NCBI RefSeq assembly: GCF_000376845.1
Contig: NZ_AQXY01000029.1
Location: 62,001-126,000 of the forward strand
DNA: 64,000 nt
Direction: 5' to 3'
From: Thioalkalivibrio sp. ALE14
GTDB lineage: Bacteria; Pseudomonadota; Gammaproteobacteria; Ectothiorhodospirales; Ectothiorhodospiraceae
Position numbers and translations under genes: made by a program. Of this stretch, positions 9,019 through 19,100 are shown one piece after another (position 1 is the first letter of the stretch; every line of letters starts with the position of its first letter). A model generated the notes under the pieces. The model saw nothing but the letters and a program-made list of their open reading frames with translations, had not been told where the DNA came from and did not search any database.

Positions 9019-10911
9019 TCAGCGATTGCGTTCCTGCAGCCAGAGGATCAGGCGGGCGTGGTGTTCCGGGTCGGATTCGATGGCGCGCCCCGGGCGCAGA
9101 TCGTATTCCGCGAACGCCGCATCCACCATCTCGCTGGCCCCACGCCACTCCTCGCTGAGCCGGAAAAGCAGGGTCGTCGGGGACGGCCGGTGCACCGCGG
9201 GGTGGAAGCGCTGCGAGATCATCCCCGGCAGCGGCGGCTCCGGCTCCGAGCGGAAGCCGTCGTCATCGCGGAAGCGTTCCCAGGCCGCCTCCAGCAGTGC
9301 CAGTGCCGGCGCCTGCTCGCCCTCGCCCGTGGCGGCCTTCCAGTCGCGCAGGCCGCGCGCAACAAAGGCGTAATCGTTCAGCGTGGCCGTCCCGGCCTGA
9401 TCCGAGGGCAGGCCCATCAGCGCGGGCAGTTCCTCGGGATCGGCGGCGACTTCCAATAGCCAGGCCTGCACCGCCGCACCCGCCTCGCGGAAACGCTCGT
9501 CATGCTGCGCCCCCTCCGCAAGGGCGGAGAGCAGCAGACCGTGTGCCCCGGTCAGGACCTTTTCGTCCCGCGGCAGGCCGCGCGCCTCGCGCGCCCGGAT
9601 CAGCGCCTCGCGCCCGGCGGCCACCTGTTCGCGCACGGTAGCCTCGTCCAGGTCAAAGCGTTCGGCCAGGGCCTCGACCCCCGCGCCACGCCGGGGCAGG
9701 TATCCGAGGTCGAACACGGAGCTGCCTTCCATGCCGAACCGCGCGCGCACCAGCTCCGGGTGCTCATGGTCCGCCAGCGCGGAAGCGATATCCGCCTCGG
9801 GCCACAGGTAGGCGCCCCCCTCACGACCCTCCGCGTCGACCGCCGACAGGCTGGAGGCGAACCCGCGAAAGCCATCCTCGGCGGTATCCGCCTGGTCGCC
9901 GGACTCGTCCTCGCGCAGGGCCATGTCGCGCTTGACGAAGTCGAGATTCTCCAGTCCCAGCTCGATCCAGTCCTGGCGGCCGAAATGGTCACCGGCGCGC
10001 AGATACACCAGTGCGAGCTGGGCCTGATCCTCCAGCATCACCTCGAAGTGCGGCTCGTTCCAGTCCGGCGACTCGGAATAACGGAAGAACCCACCGCCCA
10101 GCACATCGCGCAGGCCGGAATGCGCCATCTCGTCGAGCGTGATTTCCAGGAATTCGCCGACCCAGCCGGGCGCGGTGCCGGCCTTCTCGGCCTCCAGCAT
10201 CGCGCGCAGGTACGGCGAATGCGGGAATTTGGTGGAGCTGCCAAAGCCGCCCTGAAGATCGTCGGACTCGCGCTCCAGGTGATTCCACAGCACCTGCGGC
10301 AGGCGGCCCGCGCGGCTGTCCGACAGCGGTTCCTCGCCCGCACGCAATCGCTGGGTGAGTTCGTCGCTGCCGCGCCGCGCTAGATCGACCAGCCGGTCGT
10401 AGTCGGCCTCCAGCCGCTCGGTGATGCCGTCCAGGAACTCGGCGAACTGATCGCGCGGCGCGTACACCACACCGGTCAGCGCGTGTCCATTAGGCGTGAC
10501 CACGATGTTGAGCGGCCAGCCCGCGCTCCCGGCGGTCGCACGCTGGAACTCCAGCAGGTAACTGTCCAGCGCACCGTTGACTTCGCGATCGACCTTCACC
10601 GGGATGAAATTCTCGTTCAGCCGCTCGGCGATGCCGTCATCCTTGAAGCTCTTCTCCTGCATCACGTGACAGTAGTAGCAGGAGTAGTAGCCACTGGAGA
10701 TCAGCAGAGGGCGCTGTTCCTCCTTCGCCTTTTCGAGCAGGGCCGGATCCCAGGCACGCCACTGAACCGGATCGTCCACATGCAGGCGCAGATAGGGCGA
10801 AATACTGTCCGCCATCTCGGGATTGGCCTGGGCCGGAACCGGCGCGGCCAGCGCTAGCAGAAGCAGCGATGCGAACGTAACGTTCCAGCGATTCCCCGGT
10901 GTTGCAAACAT
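9019..10911 (-). CDS. Secreted DUF255 / thioredoxin-domain protein (YyaL/SSP411-like)
   Basis: About 630 residues. An N-terminal signal peptide (VTFASLLLLALAAPVPAQA) is followed by the DUF255 thioredoxin-like domain (SPYLRLHVDDPVQWRAW). A CYYC redox motif lies in SGYYSCYYCHVMQEKSF. The remainder resembles the alpha/alpha-barrel (glycoside-hydrolase-like) region of the YyaL/SSP411 family. Family members have no agreed reaction, so I assign none. The signal peptide puts the CxxC in the periplasm. I chose the ATG at 10911 because GGAG lies 6 bases before it; an ATG at 10929 is in frame. Confidence 0.85.
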   Translation of the reverse strand: MFATPGNRWNVTFASLLLLALAAPVPAQANPEMADSISPYLRLHVDDPVQWRAWDPALLEKAKEEQRPLLISSGYYSCYYCHVMQEKSFKDDGIAERLNENFIPVKVDREVNGALDSYLLEFQRATAGSAGWPLNIVVTPNGHALTGVVYAPRDQFAEFLDGITERLEADYDRLVDLARRGSDELTQRLRAGEEPLSDSRAGRLPQVLWNHLERESDDLQGGFGSSTKFPHSPYLRAMLEAEKAGTAPGWVGEFLEITLDEMAHSGLRDVLGGGFFRYSESPDWNEPHFEVMLEDQAQLALVYLRAGDHFGRQDWIELGLENLDFVKRDMALREDESGDQADTAEDGFRGFASSLSAVDAEGREGGAYLWPEADIASALADHEHPELVRARFGMEGSSVFDLGYLPRRGAGVEALAERFDLDEATVREQVAAGREALIRAREARGLPRDEKVLTGAHGLLLSALAEGAQHDERFREAGAAVQAWLLEVAADPEELPALMGLPSDQAGTATLNDYAFVARGLRDWKAATGEGEQAPALALLEAAWERFRDDDGFRSEPEPPLPGMISQRFHPAVHRPSPTTLLFRLSEEWRGASEMVDAAFAEYDLRPGRAIESDPEHHARLILWLQERNR

Positions 10912-11023
10912 GCCAGTCTCCAGCAGCATCTGAAAAAGGTTGCTACCCTTTTGGGACGCGCAGACAGGGAAGGTTCATTCCAGCCCCCTGAGCCACGCGG
11001 ATCGCAGTCCCGAACTCCGCCCT

Positions 11024-11056
11024 TGTACATGCGCTGTATAAATGTCGTACAATTAA
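11024..11056 (+). promoter_or_regulatory. Three tandem 11-bp repeats, candidate CarH/LitR-type operator
   Basis: Units TGTACATGCGC, TGTATAAATGT and CGTACAATTAA start at 11024, 11035 and 11046, spaced exactly 11 bp apart and sharing a GTAYA core. CarH/CarA-type MerR proteins are known to bind arrays of about 11-bp direct repeats with a TNTACA-like core. The array ends a few bases before the start codon of the MerR-like gene. It covers a TATAAA that could be the -10, which fits autorepression. Confidence 0.65.
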
Positions 11057-11059
11057 TCC

Positions 11060-12052
11060 ATGGCGAGCGCGACGCACATCGAACTTCAAGACGAAGAAGG
11101 CCTGTACCCGATCCGGCACGTTTGCGCGGAGACGGGCATTAACGACGTGACGTTGCGTGCTTGGGAGCGTCGTTACGGGTTGATCCGTCCGATGCGCACA
11201 CCCAAGGGCCACCGGCTCTACAGCCCGGGCGACATCGCACGGATCAAGCGGATCATGGAGCTGCTGGAGCAGGGGATCCCCGTCTCCCAGGTTCACCGCG
11301 TCCTCAACGACGAGCCATCGTCCGGCACGACAGACGCCGAGTCGACCGAGTCCGGCGCGACCGCGTCGGATGATGCCCCCGAGCGGCGCCGGGACAGCCC
11401 CGGCCCGGGGATCGCCCCCCACACCATGGATCCGCTCGCCGAGACCCTCTACGAGTCGGTCGCGAATCTCGACGTCGGCGAACTGGATCGCACCTACGCC
11501 CGCCTGGTCATGCGCCACGGCTGGGATGGCGTCCACGAAAGCGCCTTCCTCGACGTCTACCGCCGCCTGCGCGAGGAATCCCGGCACAATGCTGAGGGCG
11601 AAGTCCGTCTGGCCATCTTTGCCGCCTGGGCCACCGCGGCCTTCGCCGACCAGTTGCGCTCGGCCACCCGCGCCTGTGACGACCCTCCCTACCCCTGCCT
11701 GGTGCTGGGCGGTGGTCACCAGCAGGTCGGCGGCATGCTGCTGCAGCTCGCCTGTGCCCGCCGTGGTCTGAAGACCCTGCCGCTGTTCGACGCCACCAGT
11801 CCCGAAGGACTGGACACCCTGATGCGCCGCCTGAAGGCACCGGCGCTGATCATCCACGGCTCCTCGCAGCTGATGCGCAGCCCCGAACTGCCGCGGGTCG
11901 AGGCCATCCTCAAACAAGCCGGCCCGCCCTGTTACCTCGCCGGCTCGGCCGCCCTGGAACTGTCCCAGAAGGAACACCGCCGCGAGATCGAAGTCCTGCC
12001 CGGCCCCCCGCTGGAGGCCGCCGCGCGGCTCTCGCGGCACCTGCCCCAGTAA
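11060..12052 (+). CDS. MerR-family regulator with CarH/LitR-like C-terminal domain
   Basis: 330 residues. The MerR winged-helix HTH spans about 15-85 (YPIRHVCAETGINDVTLRAW, ERRYGL, PKGHRLYSPGD). A Ser/Asp-rich linker follows to about 115, then a four-helix bundle and a Rossmann-like region as in the cobalamin-binding photoreceptors CarH/LitR. The usual lower-axial His motif appears displaced (GGGHQQVGG instead of HxLG), and the WxnEH bundle motif is not evident. Cobalamin binding is therefore doubtful. The next two genes are photolyases, as is common for LitR homologues, so control of light/UV repair genes is the likely job. No clear ribosome-binding site precedes the ATG, so the mRNA may be nearly leaderless. 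Confidence 0.85.
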   Translation: MASATHIELQDEEGLYPIRHVCAETGINDVTLRAWERRYGLIRPMRTPKGHRLYSPGDIARIKRIMELLEQGIPVSQVHRVLNDEPSSGTTDAESTESGATASDDAPERRRDSPGPGIAPHTMDPLAETLYESVANLDVGELDRTYARLVMRHGWDGVHESAFLDVYRRLREESRHNAEGEVRLAIFAAWATAAFADQLRSATRACDDPPYPCLVLGGGHQQVGGMLLQLACARRGLKTLPLFDATSPEGLDTLMRRLKAPALIIHGSSQLMRSPELPRVEAILKQAGPPCYLAGSAALELSQKEHRREIEVLPGPPLEAAARLSRHLPQ

Positions 12053-12076
12053 CCGCCTGCTGCCCTTTCCGGCTCC

Positions 12077-13645
12077 GTGGCCACGTCCACTTCGCCCGCG
12101 ACCGTGCGCACGCTCCTGCTCGTGCTCGGCGACCAGCTCGCCCCCGACCACCCGGGCCTGAAGGCCCTGGACCCGGACCAGGACGCCGCCTGGATGGCCG
12201 AGGTCGCTGACGAATCCCGATACGTCCCGTCGCACGTGGCCCGCACCACGCTATTTCTCTCGGCGATGCGCCACTTCGCCGCGCGGCGTCGCGACGAGGG
12301 TCTGACGGTCCACTACCGCCGCCTGGGCGAACACCCCGAGCAGACCCTGGGCGAGGCCCTGCTGGCGGACCTGGACCGGCTTCGGCCGCGGCAGGTGCGA
12401 GTCCTGCAGCCCGGTGAACACCGCGTCCTGAAGCAGCTGGGGCAGGCCTGTAACAAACGGGGAATCCCGCTGGAGATCCTGGACGACCCGCACTTCCTGG
12501 TCCCGCCGGAGGCCTTTCGACGCTGGGCCAGGGGCCGCAAGCAGTTGCGCATGGAAACCTTCTACCGCGAGCAGCGCAAGGCACTGGACGTGCTGATGAA
12601 CGACGGCGAGCCCGCAGGCGGCCAGTGGAATTTCGATGCCGACAACCGCGGACACTTCGGGCGGGACGGCCCCGGTTGGCTGCCCGAGCCTGCGGCTTTC
12701 CCGCCCGACGCGCTTACCCGCGAGTGCCGGGAGGACATCGCACAGCACCTGCCCGACCTGCCGGGCCAGGCCGACGACTTCGACTGGCCGGTCACCCCGC
12801 AACAGGCGCAACAGGCGCTCGATGACTTCATCCAGCACCGCCTGCCCGCGTTCGGCACCTATCAGGACGCCATGTGGACCGACCAGCCGTGGCTCTACCA
12901 CGCCCGTCTGTCCGCCGCGCTGAACCTGCACCTGATCCACCCGCGCACGGTGATTGACGCGGCCGAACAGGCCTGGCGCGACGGCCACGCGCCACTCCAC
13001 GCGGTCGAGGGCTTCATCCGCCAGATCCTCGGCTGGCGCGAGTACGTGCGCGGGCTGTACTTTCACTTTGGCGAGGCCTGGCACGACTGGAACGCCCTGG
13101 AGGCGGACCAGCCGCTGCCGGCGCTCTACTGGGACGCCGACACTTCCATGCAGTGCCTCCAGCAGGCCGTGGGCCAGACGCTGAAACTGGGCTATGCGCA
13201 CCATATCCAGCGGCTGATGGTCACCGGGCTGTTCGCCCAGCTGCTCGGCGTACGGCCGGCCGAGATCCACGCCTGGTACCTCGGCATCTATGTCGACGCC
13301 GTCGAGTGGGTCGAACTGCCCAACGTGATCGGCATGTCGCAGTACGCCGACAACGGCCGCATGGCCTCCAAGCCCTATGTCGCCACCGGGCGCTACATCC
13401 AGCGCATGAGCAACTATTGCGCGCACTGCCCGTTCGACCCGGGCGAGGCCCTGGGCGCGAAGGCCTGCCCGTTCACCACGCTTTACTGGGACTTCCTCGA
13501 CCGCCACCGCAAGCGCTTCGCCCGCCATCCGCGCACCGCACTGCAGTGGAAGCATGTGGCGAAAATGGATCCCGAACGCCTGCAAGCCATCCGCGATCAG
13601 GCGAGCCACATCCGCCGCACCCTCGCAGCGGGAGACCGCATCTGA
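12077..13645 (+). CDS. Iron-sulfur bacterial cryptochrome/photolyase (PhrB-like)
   Basis: 522 residues starting at a GTG, with the family N terminus RTLLLVLGDQLAPDHPGL. This is the FeS-BCP clade of (6-4) photolyases, which use FAD, a ribolumazine antenna and a [4Fe-4S] cluster. Four cysteines sit at about 360, 448, 451 and 464. Their spacing (88, 3 and 13) is the same as the cluster ligands of Agrobacterium PhrB (350, 438, 441, 454). The C-terminal FAD region NVIGMSQYADNGRMASKPY is intact. It overlaps the next photolyase gene by one base (TGATG). Confidence 0.93.
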   Translation: MATSTSPATVRTLLLVLGDQLAPDHPGLKALDPDQDAAWMAEVADESRYVPSHVARTTLFLSAMRHFAARRRDEGLTVHYRRLGEHPEQTLGEALLADLDRLRPRQVRVLQPGEHRVLKQLGQACNKRGIPLEILDDPHFLVPPEAFRRWARGRKQLRMETFYREQRKALDVLMNDGEPAGGQWNFDADNRGHFGRDGPGWLPEPAAFPPDALTRECREDIAQHLPDLPGQADDFDWPVTPQQAQQALDDFIQHRLPAFGTYQDAMWTDQPWLYHARLSAALNLHLIHPRTVIDAAEQAWRDGHAPLHAVEGFIRQILGWREYVRGLYFHFGEAWHDWNALEADQPLPALYWDADTSMQCLQQAVGQTLKLGYAHHIQRLMVTGLFAQLLGVRPAEIHAWYLGIYVDAVEWVELPNVIGMSQYADNGRMASKPYVATGRYIQRMSNYCAHCPFDPGEALGAKACPFTTLYWDFLDRHRKRFARHPRTALQWKHVAKMDPERLQAIRDQASHIRRTLAAGDRI

Positions 13646-15051
13646 TGCCGAGCCCCGGCCCCACCCTTGTCTGGCTGCGCCGCGACCTGCGCCTGGCCGA
13701 CCAGCCCGCGCTGCACGCCGCCAGCGAACGTGGCGGCCCGGTCATCCCGGTGTTCATCCATGCCCCGGAGGAGGAAGCCCCGTGGGCGCCGGGTGCTGCG
13801 TCCAACTGGTGGCTGCACCACAGCCTGCAGGCCCTGGACCATGACCTGCGTGCGCAGGGCTCGCGCCTGACCCTGCGCGCCGGCCCCAGCCTCGCGACAC
13901 TGCGCGCCCTGGTGCGCGAAACCGGCGCCACCGCCGTCTACTGGAATCGCCTGTACGACCCGGCCTTTGTCCTGCGCGACCCGGAGATCAAGGCCGGACT
14001 GCGCGCCGACGGCCTCGAGGTACACAGCTTCAACGCCCACCTGCTGATCGAGCCCTGGGAGGTCGCAACCGGGCAGGGGCGGCCCTACAAGGTCTTCAGC
14101 CCGTTCTGGAAGGCCTGCCTGAAACACGGCATCGACCGCGACCCGCTGCCCGCCGCCGATGCCCTCGCGCCGCCCGACGCCTGGCCCGAGTCACTCGACC
14201 CCGAACAGCTCGAACTTCTGCCCACGATCGACTGGGCCGCCGGCCTGCGCGCCACATGGAATCCCGGCGAGACCGCGGCCGGCCAACGCCTCGCGCAGTT
14301 CCTGGACGGCGCCGTGCGCGACTACGGTGTCGAACGCGACCGCCCGGATCACGATGGCACCTCGCGCCTGTCGCCTCACCTGCATTTCGGCGAGGTCTCG
14401 CCGCGCCAGATCCTGCGCGCACTGCGTCAGGCCGGCCTGCACCCGGACCACGGCGGGCCCGAGGCCTTCGTGCGCGAGCTGGGCTGGCGCGACTTCGCCC
14501 ATCACGTGCTCTACCACTTCCCGTACACCCCGGACCAGCCGCTGAACCCGCGCTTCGAGGCCTTCCCCTGGCGCGAGGACAATGCGGACCTGCACGCCTG
14601 GCAGCACGGTCGCACCGGGCTCCCGATCGTCGACGCCGCGATGCAGCAGCTGTGGCAGACCGGCTGGATGCACAATCGCCTGCGCATGGTGGTCGGCTCC
14701 TTCCTGACCAAGAACCTGCGCCAGCACTGGCGGCACGGGGCTCGCTGGTTCTGGGACACCCTGGTGGATGCCGATCTCGCCGCCAACACCCTCGGCTGGC
14801 AATGGGCCGGAGGCTGCGGCGCCGACGCCGCACCCTACTTTCGCGTCTTCAACCCGCAAACCCAGGGCGAGCGCCACGACCCCGACGGGGCCTACGTACG
14901 GCATTTTGTCCCCGTACTCAAGGACGTCGAAACGCGGTATATTCACGCGCCAGGCGCCGGCGGCGCGCGCGGCTACCCAGCCCCCATCGTGGACCTGAAA
15001 GCCAGCCGCCAGGCCGCACTCGAGGCCTTTCAGGCCGTAAAAGACCACTGA
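13645..15051 (+). CDS. phrB: Class I CPD photolyase
   Basis: A 468-residue photolyase/cryptochrome family protein repairing cyclobutane pyrimidine dimers with FADH- and an antenna chromophore. Residues 1-130 form the antenna domain (TLVWLRRDLRLADQPAL). The FAD-binding domain carries SRLSPHLHFGEVSPRQIL, ELGWRDFAHHVLYHFP, WMHNRLRMVVGSFLTKNL and NTLGWQWAGGCGADAAPYFR, all typical of CPD photolyase. Its ATG overlaps the upstream stop, so the two repair enzymes are translationally coupled and together would cover both main UV lesions. Confidence 0.95.
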   Translation: MPSPGPTLVWLRRDLRLADQPALHAASERGGPVIPVFIHAPEEEAPWAPGAASNWWLHHSLQALDHDLRAQGSRLTLRAGPSLATLRALVRETGATAVYWNRLYDPAFVLRDPEIKAGLRADGLEVHSFNAHLLIEPWEVATGQGRPYKVFSPFWKACLKHGIDRDPLPAADALAPPDAWPESLDPEQLELLPTIDWAAGLRATWNPGETAAGQRLAQFLDGAVRDYGVERDRPDHDGTSRLSPHLHFGEVSPRQILRALRQAGLHPDHGGPEAFVRELGWRDFAHHVLYHFPYTPDQPLNPRFEAFPWREDNADLHAWQHGRTGLPIVDAAMQQLWQTGWMHNRLRMVVGSFLTKNLRQHWRHGARWFWDTLVDADLAANTLGWQWAGGCGADAAPYFRVFNPQTQGERHDPDGAYVRHFVPVLKDVETRYIHAPGAGGARGYPAPIVDLKASRQAALEAFQAVKDH

Positions 15052-15068
15052 CCCCAATAGGCCCAACC

Positions 15069-15332
15069 ATGAGCTTTTCCGAACAGAACCTGCAGTATCC
15101 CAAGGATGTGAGCTACAACTTCAGCCGCTACGACGACACCACACCGGTGCGCGTGACCCACGAGGGCAAGCGCTTCGTCGGTCAGCTGCTGAACCACGAG
15201 GCCCCCTACCGCATCCGGGTCACCGAAGAGGTCGTCAGCCCGGGCTCCTCGCGCTACATTCCGGTGCGCGAGATCCAGCTCCAGAGCCTCGACGGCGTGG
15301 AATACCTGCACAACGGCCACCACGGCCACTAA
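15069..15332 (+). CDS. Small conserved-looking protein of unknown function
   Basis: 87 residues, MSFSEQNLQYPKDVSYNFSR..., with no membrane segment or signal peptide. It has a beta-rich look (VRVTHEGKRFVGQLLNHEAP) and a His-rich C terminus (HNGHHGH). I do not recognise a family. It starts 18 bp after the CPD photolyase stop and is followed by a hairpin, so it is probably the last gene of the photolyase operon. Confidence 0.75.
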   Translation: MSFSEQNLQYPKDVSYNFSRYDDTTPVRVTHEGKRFVGQLLNHEAPYRIRVTEEVVSPGSSRYIPVREIQLQSLDGVEYLHNGHHGH

Positions 15333-15341
15333 GCAGCTGCA

Positions 15342-15379
15342 GGGAGGCCGGACCCTTCGTCCCCCGGGTCCGCCCTCCC
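15342..15379 (+). terminator. Strong GC hairpin after the photolyase operon
   Basis: Stem GGGAGG-C-CGGACCC pairs with GGGTCCG-C-CCTCCC around a short pyrimidine-rich loop, 9 bases after the stop of the 87-residue gene. No T-run follows, so termination is likely but not certain. Confidence 0.5.
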
Positions 15380-15468
15380 AGCACGGGTGCCATCACAGAC
15401 ACCCGCGCACGAAGCACCCGCGGGCCTGCTACGCTCAAGACAGGATCTCGCAAAAAGGGACGAACGTC

Positions 15469-15960
15469 ATGCAACGCCTTCTCGCCGTCTTCCTGCTCTG
15501 CGCCCTGCTGCTCCCGGGCCTGGCGCTCGCCGACAAGCCCGGCGACCAGCGCGCCATTGCCGGCATGGAGACGGGACGCATCCTCTGGGACATCACCATC
15601 GCCGAACCGGAACGCCTGATCGCCCGCCTGAGCGTCATCCGCGAAACCTATGACGACATGCAGCGCCAGGGCCTGGAACCGGAGATGGTGTTTGCCTTCC
15701 GTGGCGGTGCGGCAGGACTCATCGCGCGCTCCACCGATCACCTCGACATCGAGGAGGTCTCCGCCGTGCGCCATATCCACGAGCGCCTGGAAGGCCTGCT
15801 GGAACTGGATGGCATCCACATGGAGGCCTGCAATATCGCCACCCGGCGCTTCGACCTGGAACAGGACGACCTGCTGCCCGGGATTCAAATGGTGGGCAAC
15901 ACCTTCCTGTCCATCATGGGCTACGAGAATCAGGGCTACGCGACGATCCGCATTGACTGA
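15469..15960 (+). CDS. Secreted DsrE/F-like protein (DUF1791 type)
   Basis: 163 residues with a clear signal peptide (LLAVFLLCALLLPGLALA, cleavage near ALA-DK), then a DsrE-like domain. The tail MEACNIATRRFDLEQDDLLP...IQMVGNTF is typical of exported DsrE-family proteins. It contains one cysteine (EACN), in the place where DsrE-type sulfurtransferases carry their active cysteine. The family is linked to sulfur trafficking; the exact role here is unknown. It has its own upstream spacer and appears monocistronic. Confidence 0.82.
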   Translation: MQRLLAVFLLCALLLPGLALADKPGDQRAIAGMETGRILWDITIAEPERLIARLSVIRETYDDMQRQGLEPEMVFAFRGGAAGLIARSTDHLDIEEVSAVRHIHERLEGLLELDGIHMEACNIATRRFDLEQDDLLPGIQMVGNTFLSIMGYENQGYATIRID

Positions 15961-16103
15961 CCCCGGTAACGGAATGCCGGTACAATCGATTCGAACGGAA
16001 TCTCCCCTGGCCCCGGCCGTATGCCGGCGGCCCCAAGAGCCGATCCGCTGACGGGTCACACATGGCAGTACACGACTGCTGACGAAGAAGACGGGAGGCC
16101 TCT

Positions 16104-19100
16104 TTGGCGCATATGGAAATCACGACCTTCGGCACCGTCGGCGTGCGCGTGGAGGACCGTGACATACCCGCTCTTTCGGGGACGAAACTCGGCCTGCTGC
16201 TCACCTATGTAGCGGCCGAAAGCCCCCGGCGTATTCCGCGCGAGGAGCTGGCGCGCCTGTTCTGGCCGGACCTGGATTCCGACAGCGCCCGGGTCAACCT
16301 GCGTCAGGGCCTGTTCCAGCTGCGTCGCCAGCTGCCCGCCGGCGAGCCCCCCCTGCTCGATACCACGCCCCGCTATGTACGCTTCCAGCCGCAGCCGGAA
16401 TCGCGCATCGATTTTCTCACCCTGCAGCGCGCGCGTTCCGAGCGCCGAACCGCGGAGGGCCGGGAGACCACCGCCCCGCCGCCCGACCTGGCGATCGTCT
16501 GCGACTACCGCGGGCACTTCCTCGAGGGCCTGCGTGCGCTGCAGGACCTGCCCGAACTCTCCGCCTGGGCCCAGTCCCAGCGCGACCATCACTGGCAGAA
16601 CCTGCTCGTCTTCATCGGGCACAACCTCGCCGAGCTGGCCAAACCCAACGAGGGCGAGCCCCTGCTCGCCGAGCTCCACCGCCTGCTGGCGATGGAGCCG
16701 CACGACGAAACCCTGCACCACCTCCTGATGAAGGCCCTCGCCGCCAGCGGACACCCGAAGCGCGCCCTGGAGCACTACGCCCACCTCGAGGCCGAGGCGG
16801 GCAAGCCCCCGGGCGAACTCCTGGCGCGCACGCGCGAGGAGATCCTGGGCGCCGAACGCGCCGAGGCCACCAGCCAGCACACCAGCGCCGAGGACGCCGA
16901 ACCCGCCGTCCTGCGCTCCGAACGCCGGCGGGTCACGGTCGTGGCCTGCCACCTACAGCCCGACGCGCAGGCCGACATCGAGATCCAGCAGCAACAGGTC
17001 AACCGCACGCTGGAGCATGTCGATTTCGTCCTGCTCAGCCACCACGGCCATGTCGTACCCTGCCCCGGGCACGGCCTCCTAGCCTATTTCGGCTACCCCG
17101 CCGGGCGCGAAGAGGCAACCGTCGATGCCGTGCACGCTGCCTGGCAGGCACTGCAAACCGCCCCCGGCGACTGCCAGTTGCGCCTGGCCGTGGACACCGA
17201 CCTGATCGTCACCGGCGCCGACCCCGATCTGCCCGACCCGACGGGCCAGCTCACTGCCCGCGCCCATGAATGCGCCCAGCGCGCCTATCCCGGAACGCTG
17301 CGTGTCAGTGAACCCACCTACGCGCGGGTCTCGGGCTACTTCAGCTTCCGTCCGGCGGAGGACGACACCGGCGCCTATCGCGTCACCGGCGACCCCGGCC
17401 CGCTGGACCGCGTAGACGCCCAGACCCTGCGCGACCTGACCCCGCTGACCGGACGCAGTTCGGAACTCCAGCAGCTTCGCGGCCACTGGGATCAGGTCCT
17501 CGACAGCGGCGAGGTTCGCTTCATCCTGGTCCAGGGAGAGGCGGGTCTGGGCAAGAGTCGGCTGGCGCGCGGACTCGACCTGCAAGTCCGCGGTCAGGCC
17601 CGTTCGCGCTACCTGCTCAAGTGCCGCGAGGACCGCGCCCGGCAGCTCCTGGCACCCGTGCGCCAGGCCTTTGCCACCTGGATGGGCCATGACAGCCTGC
17701 GCGACGCCCGCCGGCGCCGACTCGAAGGGGCCCTCAAACATGTCGGAACAGCCCCGGACCTCGCGCCACGTCTGGCCTATTGGCTGACCCACCCGGAGGC
17801 CGAAGGCCCCGAAAGCATCGCCCACGAGGGGCTGGACCGCGACCGCATCATCGACACCCTGGTGGAGCTGGTCCATCGCCGCGCGGCCCACGGTCCCACG
17901 CTCCTGATCTGCGACGACCTGCACTGGATGGATTCGGGCACTGCGGAGTTCCTGCGGCGGTTGTACCAGCGCCTGCACCGGAAGCCGATCATGGCCATTC
18001 TGACGGCGCGCATGAGCTTTCGCTCCTCCTGGCGCGACCTCTCGCTGGAACACATCCGCCTGCACGGGCTGGACGATGCCGCCGCGCGCGATCTGGTCGA
18101 CCGTCTGGACCCGAACGGCCGCCTCGCCAGCGGCGTGCGCGATCAGCTGATCGCACGCGGCGAGGGCGTCCCGCTGTTTCTCGAAGAGCTTACGCGCTAC
18201 GCCCTCGAGGCCGCCCGGATCGGACAGCTCCCGGACACCCTGCCACCGGGCCTCTCCAACCTCCTGGTCGCGCGCCTGGAACAGCTTGGCAGCGCCCGGG
18301 AACTAGCCCATTCCGCGGCCGTCATCGGACGCGACTTCGATACCCGCATCCTCAGCCGCCTGCGCGGACAGCCGGCCGACACCATACGCCGCCAGCTGAC
18401 GCGACTGACCGGCAAGGGCTTCATCGAGCCGGCCGGCATGGTCGATGGCGTGCGTTACCGCTTCCGTCATGCCCTGTTCCAGCAGGCCGCCTACGAATCC
18501 ATGCTGCTGACCGAACGCACCCGCCTGCACGGCCAGCTGGCCGACCTGATGCAGGAAGACGGCAAGAACGGCATGCAGACCGCGGACTGGGGGCGCATTG
18601 CCACCCATCTGTACCACGCCGGGCGTTATCCGGAGGCGGTCAGTGCCTGGCTGCACGCGGGCGAGGCGGCGTTCGCCCGCGGGATCCTGCCCGAGGCCTC
18701 GCACTACTTCGAGGACGCATTGTCCTGCCTGGAACACCACCCGGAGGCCCACGAAGAGGCCGACTCGGGCGCGTCCGAACAGGTCACCCTGCGCGCCCTG
18801 GGCGGCCTGGGCGCCTCCAACCTGGCCCTGCTGGGATACGGTTCGCGCACTGTCAACGACATCTTCGAGCGTGCCATGCGCCTGACCGCCCCGGAACAGG
18901 ATCCGGTGCAGTACTTCCGCGTGCTGTGGGGGCTTTGGCATGGGGCCGGCTCCTGGCACGGCTTCCAGGAGGCGCATCGCCTCGCCGCGGAAATGCAGCA
19001 GCTCGCCGAGCGCTCCGGCGACCGCCTGCTGCGGCTCGCGGCCCACTACGTGCAAGGCAACACCCATTTCTGGACCGGCCGTTTTGCCGAAGCGCTGGAA

